Shown here one piece after another: positions 1-6,063 of a DNA stretch of 15,079 nucleotides. The notes under the pieces were generated by a model. That model saw only the letters and a program-made list of their open reading frames with translations, ran no database searches and was not told the DNA's origin. Made by a program: the position numbers and the translations under genes. Source of the DNA: an uncultured Collinsella sp. (GTDB taxonomy: Bacteria; Actinomycetota; Coriobacteriia; Coriobacteriales; Coriobacteriaceae); assembly GCA_937989795.1 (NCBI GenBank), contig CALKBB010000203.1:1-15079 (forward strand), in the 5' to 3' direction. The first letter of the stretch is position 1; the number at the start of each line of letters is the position of its first letter.

Positions 1-11
1 TTCCGCAGGGG

Positions 12-54
12 GCAAAAAGCCTCGCCGCACGAAGTGCGCAGCGAGGCTTTTTGC
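12..54. terminator. Hairpin terminator downstream of the aldolase gene
   Basis: A perfect 14-bp inverted repeat, GCAAAAAGCCTCGC (12-25) and GCGAGGCTTTTTGC (41-54), is extended by an inner CGCAC/GTGCG stem around a GAA loop. The T-run lies inside the arm, so it can work in either direction. It sits about 75 bases beyond the stop codon of the minus-strand aldolase gene and may also serve a gene left of the window. Confidence 0.8.
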
Positions 55-127
55 ATGCCCGAGGACGATTGGGGAACTAAGCCCTCGTCCCTCCCCGGGA
101 TTGTAGCGAGTCGGAGTACCCTTGCTG

Positions 128-985
128 TTACTCTGCTTTGCCCACAGAGTTGAGGTTGGTCATGCGGATCTTAACCAGCTCGGTGATCTCGCGCATACCC
201 TCCTTGGCCGGCTTCTTGGGATCGAAGCAGGCGGGGTTCTCGGCCATGTAGGCCATGAAGCCCTTGGTGTAGGCCTGACGCAGCTCGGTGGCGTAGTTAA
301 CCTTGCAGATGCCGTTCTTCACAGCCTCGGCAACCTGCTCATCGGGCACACCGGAGGTGCCGTGCAGGACCAACGGCACGTCGACGGCGTCGCGGATGGC
401 CTTGACCACGGACTGCTCGATGTGCGGATCGCTCGTGTACACACCGTGGCTGGTGCCAACGCCAATAGCGAGGGAGGTGCAGCCGGTGCGCTCAACGAAC
501 TCCTTGGCCTCGGCCGGATCGGTGTAGGGGCTCTCGCCCTCAACCGCGGGACCGTCGTCCTCCTTGCCGCCAACCTTGCCGAGCTCGGCCTCGACGGGCA
601 CGCCCATGGCGCGGCCAGCGTCGGCGACGGACTTGGTCAGGGCGATGTTGTCCTCGAAGGACTCGTGCGAGCCGTCGATCATAACGGAGGTATAGCCCGT
701 GCGGAAAGCCTGCATGCAGCGGTCATAGCCATCGCCGTGATCGAGGTGCAGGGCGACGGGCACGGAAGCGCGCTCGGCGGCAGCCTTGACCATGCCGTAG
801 AAGTAGTCCAGACCAGCGGTCTTGATGGTGCCCGGGGTGGTCTGCATGATGACGGGGGACTTGGTCTCCTCGGCGGCGGCCAGAACGGCCATAACAAACT
901 CGAGGTTCTCGACGTTGAACGCGCCGACGGCGTAGTGGCCGGCCTGAGCGTCCTTGAGCATCTTTTCGGTGGTAACAAGTGCCAT
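128..985 (-). CDS. Class II ketose-bisphosphate aldolase (tagatose- or fructose-1,6-bisphosphate aldolase)
   Basis: Cytosolic zinc-dependent aldolase that splits a ketose-1,6-bisphosphate into glyceraldehyde-3-phosphate and dihydroxyacetone phosphate. The 285-residue length equals that of the GatY/KbaY family. The first class II signature, ALHLDHGDG (residues 78-86), carries the catalytic Asp82 and zinc ligand His83. The second, VEAELGKVGGKE, is at 131-142. The other expected zinc ligands are His180 (GTSHGVY) and His208 (LVLHGTSG), and these positions agree with the numbering of E. coli KbaY/GatY. The start at 985 was chosen over an upstream ATG at 1126 because GGGAGAGGAG lies 9 bases before it and family homology begins at MALVTTEKML. 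Because lacABC lie in the same region, tagatose-bisphosphate is a reasonable substrate, but fructose-bisphosphate cannot be excluded from sequence. The gene diverges from a DeoR-family regulator that may control it. Confidence 0.9.
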   Translation of the reverse strand: MALVTTEKMLKDAQAGHYAVGAFNVENLEFVMAVLAAAEETKSPVIMQTTPGTIKTAGLDYFYGMVKAAAERASVPVALHLDHGDGYDRCMQAFRTGYTSVMIDGSHESFEDNIALTKSVADAGRAMGVPVEAELGKVGGKEDDGPAVEGESPYTDPAEAKEFVERTGCTSLAIGVGTSHGVYTSDPHIEQSVVKAIRDAVDVPLVLHGTSGVPDEQVAEAVKNGICKVNYATELRQAYTKGFMAYMAENPACFDPKKPAKEGMREITELVKIRMTNLNSVGKAE

Positions 986-1319
986 GAGCGTTTGCTCCTC
1001 TCCCTCGCCCGCATCTGGACATCGGGCGTAGTTGTTCACAAGGCGTTTTACCTTGCGTTTTGCTGCGCTCATTGTATGAAATTCAGCGGCTTTACACGTG
1101 TGAGATATTGAGCCCATGCAGGTCAATACCGTCGTTTTTGAAAAGTAAACGGAAGGAATTTGAGCCGAGCGGACATGTTCGATATTGAATTTTGGGCATT
1201 CAGCGTCTTTCTTTTATAGAAAAGATAAGTAATCGAAAGGTGTTTTCTTATCCAAAAAGAAAATGAACGAAAATAGAGTCAACACAATTCCTGCAAATTT
1301 GGCCGTGAATGGAGCAGCT
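986..1319. other. Intergenic region between divergent aldolase and DeoR genes
   Basis: No gene is apparent. On the minus strand a -10-like TACAAT lies at 1076-1071, about 86 bases before the aldolase start, with no good -35. An 8-bp palindrome ACACGTGT is at 1094-1101. For the DeoR gene a weak candidate promoter is TTGGGC, a 17-base spacer and TATAGA just before 1222. Small inverted repeats CTTTT/AAAAG (1211-1224) and GATAAG/CTTATC (1224-1229, 1247-1252) lie between that candidate promoter and the gene. CATGTTCGATATTG (1174-1187) recurs with one mismatch upstream of the EIIA gene. These are possible DeoR-type operator parts, not established ones. Confidence 0.35.
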
Positions 1320-2123
1320 ATGGCCCATGCAACAACCCGAGCCTTCGCCGATGAGCGTCGTGCCGCCATCATGGAAATGCTCGAGCACAACGCCTCGGTG
1401 CAGGTAGCAGAAATTGCCCAAACCTTTGGCGTGTCCTCTGTCACCGCTCGCGCCGACCTGGACGCACTCGCCGAGTCCGGCAAGCTGCGCCGCACGCATG
1501 GCGGCGCCGTATCGCTCCACAAGCGTCTGACTGTTTCCACGCAGGATCGCCGCATCAATGTCAACGTCGCCGCCAAGCAGGCCATCGCGCAAAGCGCCAT
1601 CGAGCTCGTCAATGACGGCGACACGCTGCTCGTCGACTCGGGCACCACGGCGCTCGAGTTCGTCCGGCTCCTTGATCAGCGCGACGGCATCACCGTTATC
1701 ACGGCCGACATTACCATCGCCGATTATATTGACGAGAGCATGCCCTCGGTCGATGTCGTCATGCTGGGCGGGGCACTGCGCAAAGGTCATCGCTATCTGT
1801 ACGGTCCACTTACCATGCAGGCGCTCCAAATGGTCCATGCCGATCTGGCCGTCATGTGCCCTGGCGCTTTTGTTCCCGGCTGCGGCTTTACGACCGACTT
1901 TCCGCAGATGGCCGAGACCAAAACGGCTATGATCGCCGCAGCCCATCAAAGCGTCGCCCTCATGGACGCCAGTAAGGTCAACGGACGCGGCATGTACCGT
2001 TTTGCCGAGCTGACTGATGTCGACGCCATCGTGATGGACCGAGACTCCGAAGGCGCCGTCGCCACCTCAATCGCCAAGACCGCCGACGGCGCACGTCCAG
2101 CACTCATCATCGCCGCCAACTAA
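1320..2123 (+). CDS. DeoR-family transcriptional regulator
   Basis: Sugar-phosphate-responsive DNA-binding regulator of the DeoR/GlpR/LacR family, 267 residues with this start. The N-terminal winged helix-turn-helix is at about residues 14-64 (VAEIAQTFGVSSVTARADLD, then the family's RRTHGGAV). The DeoRC sensor domain covers about 85-240, with the phosphosugar-binding loop GDTLLVDSGTTALEF near 100-114 and the late family motif LMDASKV at 214-220. The start at 1320 is preferred because GGAG lies 5 bases upstream and the protein then begins like relatives (DERRAAIMEML). An in-frame ATG at 1263 would add 19 residues and has no clear ribosome binding site. It diverges from the aldolase gene. LacR regulators of tagatose-6-phosphate genes in Gram-positive bacteria are of this family, so control of the aldolase or of lacABC is plausible but inferred. 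Confidence 0.9.
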   Translation: MAHATTRAFADERRAAIMEMLEHNASVQVAEIAQTFGVSSVTARADLDALAESGKLRRTHGGAVSLHKRLTVSTQDRRINVNVAAKQAIAQSAIELVNDGDTLLVDSGTTALEFVRLLDQRDGITVITADITIADYIDESMPSVDVVMLGGALRKGHRYLYGPLTMQALQMVHADLAVMCPGAFVPGCGFTTDFPQMAETKTAMIAAAHQSVALMDASKVNGRGMYRFAELTDVDAIVMDRDSEGAVATSIAKTADGARPALIIAAN

Positions 2124-2128
2124 ATAAA

Positions 2129-2165
2129 AACCACCACAAAGGTGCCTGTCCCCTTTGTGGTGGTT
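2129..2165. terminator. Bidirectional hairpin terminator between convergent genes
   Basis: Perfect 14-bp inverted repeat AACCACCACAAAGG (2129-2142) and CCTTTGTGGTGGTT (2152-2165) with a 9-base loop. It starts 5 bases after the DeoR stop codon and faces the 3' end of the flavodiiron gene, so it probably ends both transcripts. The loop and inner stem read GGTGCCTGTCCCCTTT, one of several GTCCC-containing elements at gene ends in this window. Confidence 0.75.
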
Positions 2166-2197
2166 GTGGTGGTTGAGCGTCAAAAGTAAACGTGTCG

Positions 2198-3358
2198 CTA
2201 CTTGGAAAGCTCGTCGGCGAGGACCTCGATCTGAGCGCGCGAGGCGTCGTTGAGCGAGCCCAGCACGGTCACCTTGTTCTGCGCCAGGGTGATGTCCTTC
2301 ATGCCCTCGAGCTCCTTGGCCATAACCTTGGCAGCGGTGGGCGCCCAGGAGCCGGCCTCGACGAGTGCCACCGTACGGTTCTGATAGGCGTGCTCGGCAA
2401 GCGTATGGATAAAGGTGCTCATGAACGGGAAGATCTCACCCTGATAGGTGATGGAAGCGAGCACCAGACGGTCGTAGCGGAACGCATCCTCAACGGCCTC
2501 GGCCATGTCGTCGCGAGCCAGGTCAAAGACGGAGACCTTCTGGCCGCGAGCCTCAAGCGCTGCGGCGAGCTCCTCGACGGCAGCCTTCAGATGGCCATAC
2601 ACACTCGCATAGGCGATCGTGATGCCCTCGTCCTCGGGCTGATAGCTCGACCAGGTGTTATAGGTGTCGAGGTAATAGCCCAGGTTCTCGGTCAGTACGG
2701 GGCCGTGGAGCGGACAGATGATCTGAATGTCCAGGTCGGCGGCCTTCTTGAGCACGGTCTGCACGAACTTGCCGAACTTACCGACGATGCCAAAGTAGTA
2801 GCGGCGAGCCTCGCAAGCCCAGCCCTCGGGATCCTCGATGTCGTTGGCGCCAAACTTGCCAAAGCCGTCGGCACTAAAGAGCACCTTGTCGGTGGACTCG
2901 TAGGAGAAGAGCACCTCGGGCCAGTGAACGTTGGGGGCGCCGACAAAGGTCAGGCTGTGGCCGCCCAGGTCGAGCACATCGCCCTCTTTGACGACCATCT
3001 TGCGCTCGGGGAAGTCGGTGCCAAAGTAGTTGACCATCATGCGGAAGGCACCCATGCTGGCCACGATCTGCGCCTGGGGATAGCGCTCCATAAAGGCAGC
3101 GATGCCGGCGGAGTGATCGGGCTCCATGTGATGAACGACCAGGTAGTCGGGCGTACGACCATCGAGCACGGCCTCGAGGTTGCCGAGCCACTCGTCAACA
3201 AAACCGCCGTCGACTGAATCGGCAACAGCGATCTTTTCGCCCAAGATAACGTAGCTGTTGTATGCCATGCCGTTCTCGGACACATCGTACTGGCCCTCGA
3301 ACAGGTCAATGTCGTGATCGTTAACGCCAATGTAGCGGATATCCTTGGTGATCTCCAT
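2198..3358 (-). CDS. Flavodiiron protein (FprA-type A-type flavoprotein, oxygen or nitric oxide reductase)
   Basis: Cytosolic flavoprotein that reduces oxygen to water and/or nitric oxide to nitrous oxide, protecting anaerobes. It has 386 residues, close to the two-domain family size (about 400). The N-terminal metallo-beta-lactamase-like domain has all expected diiron ligands: His77, Glu79, Asp81 and His82 in HHMEPDHS, His145 (NVHWPE), Asp164 (FSADGFG) and His218 (CPLHGP). The C-terminal flavodoxin-like domain runs from about 246 to 384, with an FMN-phosphate loop at YASVYGH (250-256). No rubredoxin domain is attached, so a separate electron donor is needed. The start at 3358 has AGGAGG 9 bases upstream; an ORF extension to 3421 has no comparable site. 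Nothing ties it to sugar metabolism; it seems to be a neighbour with its own promoter. Confidence 0.93.
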   Translation of the reverse strand: MEITKDIRYIGVNDHDIDLFEGQYDVSENGMAYNSYVILGEKIAVADSVDGGFVDEWLGNLEAVLDGRTPDYLVVHHMEPDHSAGIAAFMERYPQAQIVASMGAFRMMVNYFGTDFPERKMVVKEGDVLDLGGHSLTFVGAPNVHWPEVLFSYESTDKVLFSADGFGKFGANDIEDPEGWACEARRYYFGIVGKFGKFVQTVLKKAADLDIQIICPLHGPVLTENLGYYLDTYNTWSSYQPEDEGITIAYASVYGHLKAAVEELAAALEARGQKVSVFDLARDDMAEAVEDAFRYDRLVLASITYQGEIFPFMSTFIHTLAEHAYQNRTVALVEAGSWAPTAAKVMAKELEGMKDITLAQNKVTVLGSLNDASRAQIEVLADELSK

Positions 3359-3374
3359 CAGGCAAAGCCTCCTA

Positions 3375-3427
3375 GATAGACAAAAGAGCCCGTCTATCAT
3401 AGCACTCGTCTTCATAGCCACGGCTAT
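3375..3427 (-). promoter_or_regulatory. Candidate promoter and inverted repeats upstream of the flavodiiron gene
   Basis: On the minus strand an extended -10 element, TGCTATGAT, has its hexamer at 3401-3396. Between it and the ribosome binding site lies a perfect inverted repeat, GATAGAC (3375-3381) and GTCTATC (3392-3398), which would fall at the start of the transcript. A second inverted repeat, ATAGCC-AC-GGCTAT (3414-3427), lies upstream of the -10. Either could be an operator. No good -35 is seen, as is normal for extended -10 promoters. Confidence 0.45.
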
Positions 3428-3487
3428 CTGCCAGCATCCTTATCGATTGTTATTGAGACGGAATATATCGCCATTGACCTGCAAAAA

Positions 3488-4519
3488 CTATGTGCGCGGA
3501 GCTGCCGTGGTATGTCGAACGATAAGCTGGCCGGGAATACGAATGGCAACGGTTTTGTCCGTTGCCCCCGCCTTGGGAACCGCGTGCTCGAACACCTCGC
3601 GTCCACGCTGATGCAAATCGAATCGAACGGTCGTGAGCTCGTTGTGTGCCACAAAATCATCGAGCGAATCGTCGACGCCCACCACGCTCACGTCCTCGGG
3701 CACGCGCAGACCGCTATCGCGCAGCGCTGCAATCGCGCCATTTGCCATCTGGTCGTTTGCCGCGTAAATCGCCGTCATGGTGCGATCGTGCTCGGCCAGG
3801 TACCTGCCGGCCTCGTAGCCGCTGTTGGCAGACCAGTCGCCCTCGAGCGGCTCTGCCGGCTCGATGTGTTTACGCTCGAGTGCATCCTGCCAACCGGCGC
3901 GACGAAATTGCTCGTCGACCGAGAATGACGGGCCGCCAATATAGCGAATCTGCTCGTGCCCTAGCTCAAACAGGTGATCCATAAGCAATAGCGAGCAGCC
4001 GTAATGGTCGGAATCGACCGTGGTCACCCGCGGGTGCGCGTACATGGTAACGATGACCGTGCCAATGCCCGGCAGTGGATCAAACGTCTCAAAATCGGGC
4101 GCCATGCGACTCATACCGATGATGATGCCGTCCACCGGCAATGCGGCCATACGACGCGTGGCCTCGGCAAGCGAAAACTCCTCGGTCTTGGACATCTCGA
4201 CCAGCGTGATGGCGCAATTATGCTCGCGAGCAGCGCTGGCGATGCCGTCGATCATTGAGAGGTTGCCGAACTTGGTGACATCGTTGACGCACAGGCCGAC
4301 CGAATGATAACGGCCGTCGCGCAGCGAGCGACCGGCATAACTCGGACGAAAGCCGAGCTTTTGCATAGCGGCCTGCACGCGCTGGCGCGTCTGCTCGTTA
4401 ACGTTAGGCAAGCCGTTGGCGACGCGCGAAACCGTCTGCTGCGAAACGCCGGCAGCGCGGGCGACGTCGGCCATGGAGACCGGACGCGAACTGGTATCGT
4501 TGGACGGGCGCCTTGCCAC
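3488..4519 (-). CDS. LacI-family transcriptional repressor, probable regulator of galKT
   Basis: DNA-binding sugar-responsive repressor of 343 residues, normal for the LacI/GalR family. The helix-turn-helix covers about residues 15-34 (MADVARAAGVSQQTVSRVAN) and the hinge helix follows near 61-68 (YAGRSLRD). The periplasmic-binding-like effector domain runs from about 70 to the end, with the family's AIYAANDQMANGAI and PEDVSVVGVDDS segments. The start is a GTG at 4519-4517 with AAGG 7 bases upstream. It diverges from galK, and the region between holds three copies of TGTTAACGTACTC(A), a LacI-type sequence centred on CG. Control of galKT and of itself is therefore likely. The effector (galactose, allolactose or a phosphate) cannot be read from sequence. 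It is a paralogue of the repressor at 12158-13162. Confidence 0.9.
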   Translation of the reverse strand: MARRPSNDTSSRPVSMADVARAAGVSQQTVSRVANGLPNVNEQTRQRVQAAMQKLGFRPSYAGRSLRDGRYHSVGLCVNDVTKFGNLSMIDGIASAAREHNCAITLVEMSKTEEFSLAEATRRMAALPVDGIIIGMSRMAPDFETFDPLPGIGTVIVTMYAHPRVTTVDSDHYGCSLLLMDHLFELGHEQIRYIGGPSFSVDEQFRRAGWQDALERKHIEPAEPLEGDWSANSGYEAGRYLAEHDRTMTAIYAANDQMANGAIAALRDSGLRVPEDVSVVGVDDSLDDFVAHNELTTVRFDLHQRGREVFEHAVPKAGATDKTVAIRIPGQLIVRHTTAAPRT

Positions 4520-4612
4520 AGGATCACCTTCACCCTTGCGAGATCTGAATAGCGTGAATGCCGGCCCGGGCAGAAATACATCCCGCGCCGAGGCCCGCTA
4601 TCGTCGGACGCA

Positions 4613-4626
4613 TGTTAACGTACTCT
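4613..4626 (+). promoter_or_regulatory. Candidate LacI-type operator 1, upstream of the repressor gene
   Basis: TGTTAACGTACTCT, identical at 13 of 14 positions to the two copies nearer galK. It lies between the repressor's TATAAA -10 candidate and its start codon, where binding would repress the repressor gene. Confidence 0.6.
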
Positions 4627-4735
4627 ACTTTTTCTATCTGCATCTCTTCTGCTTTATAAGTCCATACGGCAGTACCGTTCACGGCTGAATTTCTACCGAT
4701 TACCAGATTCTCAAAAAGTGACAAGCGATGTGTTA

Positions 4736-4749
4736 TGAGTACGTTAACA
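4736..4749 (-). promoter_or_regulatory. Candidate LacI-type operator 2, overlapping the galK -35
   Basis: TGAGTACGTTAACA, the reverse complement of operator 3. The match to operator 3 extends to 18 bases (4732-4749 against 4800-4817), far beyond chance in so short a region. It has the LacI-family layout of TG and CA ends with a central CG. Confidence 0.7.
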
Positions 4750-4772
4750 TAGCCCGTAACGTGCGGTATCGT
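4744..4772 (+). promoter_or_regulatory. Candidate galKT promoter
   Basis: TTAACA (4744-4749, five of six to TTGACA), a 17-base spacer and TATCGT (4767-4772, four of six to TATAAT). The -35 lies inside operator 2, and operator 3 lies about 20 bases past the expected start point. This is a classic repression layout. Confidence 0.5.
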
Positions 4773-4799
4773 GAACACTTGGTTCATGCCGCTTTAAGT

Positions 4800-4813
4800 T
4801 GTTAACGTACTCA
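4800..4813 (+). promoter_or_regulatory. Candidate LacI-type operator 3, galK leader
   Basis: TGTTAACGTACTCA, the inverted partner of operator 2 with centres 64 bases apart. It lies in the predicted galK leader, 44 bases before the start codon. Confidence 0.7.
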
Positions 4814-4857
4814 TAACGACGCAAAACCCACCCGGGCGCGCCAAGGAAAGGACTCCC

Positions 4858-6063
4858 ATGACCACCCCCGACGAAAAGACATTCGCCACGCTCACCAAGC
4901 TGTTCGAGGAGGAGTTTGGCCCCATCGGCGACCGCCAGGTGCTCTACGTGCACGCGCCCGGCCGCTCCGAGATCAGCGGCAACCACACTGACCACGAGGG
5001 CGGCCACGTCATCGCCGGCTCGCTCGATGTCGCCGTCGACGGCATCGCCGTGGCAACCGACACCAACAAGGTCCGCGTCGCCGACGAGGGCTACCCCACC
5101 TTTGAGATCACGCTCGACACGCTGGATATTCAAGCGTCCGAGAAGGGCACGTCCGCGAGCCTCGTCCGCGGCATGGCCCACGAGATCGCAGCGCTTGGTG
5201 TTGAGCCCCAGGGCTTCGACTTCGCCTTCACCTGCTCTGTCCCCTCGGGCGGCGGCCTTTCCAGCTCCGCTGCTGTCGAGGCGGCATACGGTCGCGCCAT
5301 GGAGACGCTCTGGGGCGCACCCGCCATCGAGCCCGTCGCGCTCGCCCAGATGAGCCAGCGCACCGAGAACAACTACTATGGCAAGCCCTGCGGTCTGATG
5401 GACCAGGCCGCTGTGTGCCTGGGCGGCCTCGCCTACATGGACTTTGAGGACCAGGCTCAGCCTAAAACCCAGAAGCTCGAGCTCAACTTTGAGGATCACG
5501 GTTATGCGCTCGTGCTCGTTAAGGTCGGTGCCGACCACGTGGCCGCCACCGACGACTACGCCGCCGTTCCGCGCGAAATGCAGGACGTCGCCGCCGAGTT
5601 TGGCAAGGAACGCCTGTGCGAGGTCGATGTTGCCGACTTTGACGCCAAGCTCCCCGAGCTGCGCGCCAAGCTGGGCGACCGCGCCTGTCTGCGCGCCGTT
5701 CACTACTGGTACGAAAACGGCCTGGTCGACAAGCGCTGGGCTGCCCTGAACGCCGGCGACATCGATCAGTTCCTGGTCCTGACGCGCGAGTCCGGCGCCA
5801 GCTCTGCCATGTACCTACAGAATGTCGTTGCCAAGCTGGGCTCCGAGCAGCCCTCGATGTATGCCCTGGCACTGGCCGAGCACGTGCTCGACGGCCGAGG
5901 CGCCGTCCGTATCCACGGTGGCGGCTTTGGTGGCACCATCCAGGCCTTCGTGCCGCTCGACCTGGTCGACACCTTCATCGCCAAGATGAACGGCTGGCTG
6001 GGCGAGGGCTCTGCCCGCCACTACGCAATTTCTGACAAGGGGGCCTACGCGGCATGGCTGTAA
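4858..6063 (+). CDS. galK: Galactokinase
   Basis: Phosphorylates galactose at C1 using ATP, the first kinase step of the Leloir pathway in the cytosol. It has 401 residues, normal for the GHMP-kinase family member GalK. The galactokinase signature is a variant, PGRSEISGNHTDHEGG (34-49), where many family members have GRVNLIGEHTDYNGG; the HTD sugar-binding core is kept. The ATP-binding GHMP motif is PSGGGLSSSAA (129-139), the catalytic Asp182 is in GLMDQ, and the third motif is HGGGFGGT (353-360). AAGGAAAGGA precedes the ATG. It overlaps galT by 10 bases, indicating translational coupling in one operon. Operator-like repeats upstream point to control by the divergent LacI-family repressor. Confidence 0.96.
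   Translation: MTTPDEKTFATLTKLFEEEFGPIGDRQVLYVHAPGRSEISGNHTDHEGGHVIAGSLDVAVDGIAVATDTNKVRVADEGYPTFEITLDTLDIQASEKGTSASLVRGMAHEIAALGVEPQGFDFAFTCSVPSGGGLSSSAAVEAAYGRAMETLWGAPAIEPVALAQMSQRTENNYYGKPCGLMDQAAVCLGGLAYMDFEDQAQPKTQKLELNFEDHGYALVLVKVGADHVAATDDYAAVPREMQDVAAEFGKERLCEVDVADFDAKLPELRAKLGDRACLRAVHYWYENGLVDKRWAALNAGDIDQFLVLTRESGASSAMYLQNVVAKLGSEQPSMYALALAEHVLDGRGAVRIHGGGFGGTIQAFVPLDLVDTFIAKMNGWLGEGSARHYAISDKGAYAAWL

Larger units (their letters stand above)
4520..4857. other. Intergenic control region between divergent lacI-type gene and galK
   Basis: No gene is apparent in these 338 bases. They hold three operator copies (4613-4626, 4736-4749, 4800-4813), a candidate galK promoter overlapping the middle copy, and a TATAAA -10 candidate for the repressor on the minus strand (4658-4653). 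A near-palindrome ACCGTTCACGG (4674-4684) lies at the -35 position of that minus-strand promoter. Confidence 0.6.

Noticed and set aside
122..1111. Plus-strand open frame opposite the aldolase
   Set aside because: The minus strand has a complete aldolase with all zinc ligands. The plus frame shows only shadow composition and no family motif.
986..1126. N-terminal extension of the aldolase to an ATG at 1126
   Set aside because: It would add 47 residues not found in the family. A good ribosome binding site and the conserved start favour 985.
2192..3217. Plus-strand open frame opposite the flavodiiron gene
   Set aside because: The minus-strand gene has every diiron ligand and an ideal ribosome binding site.
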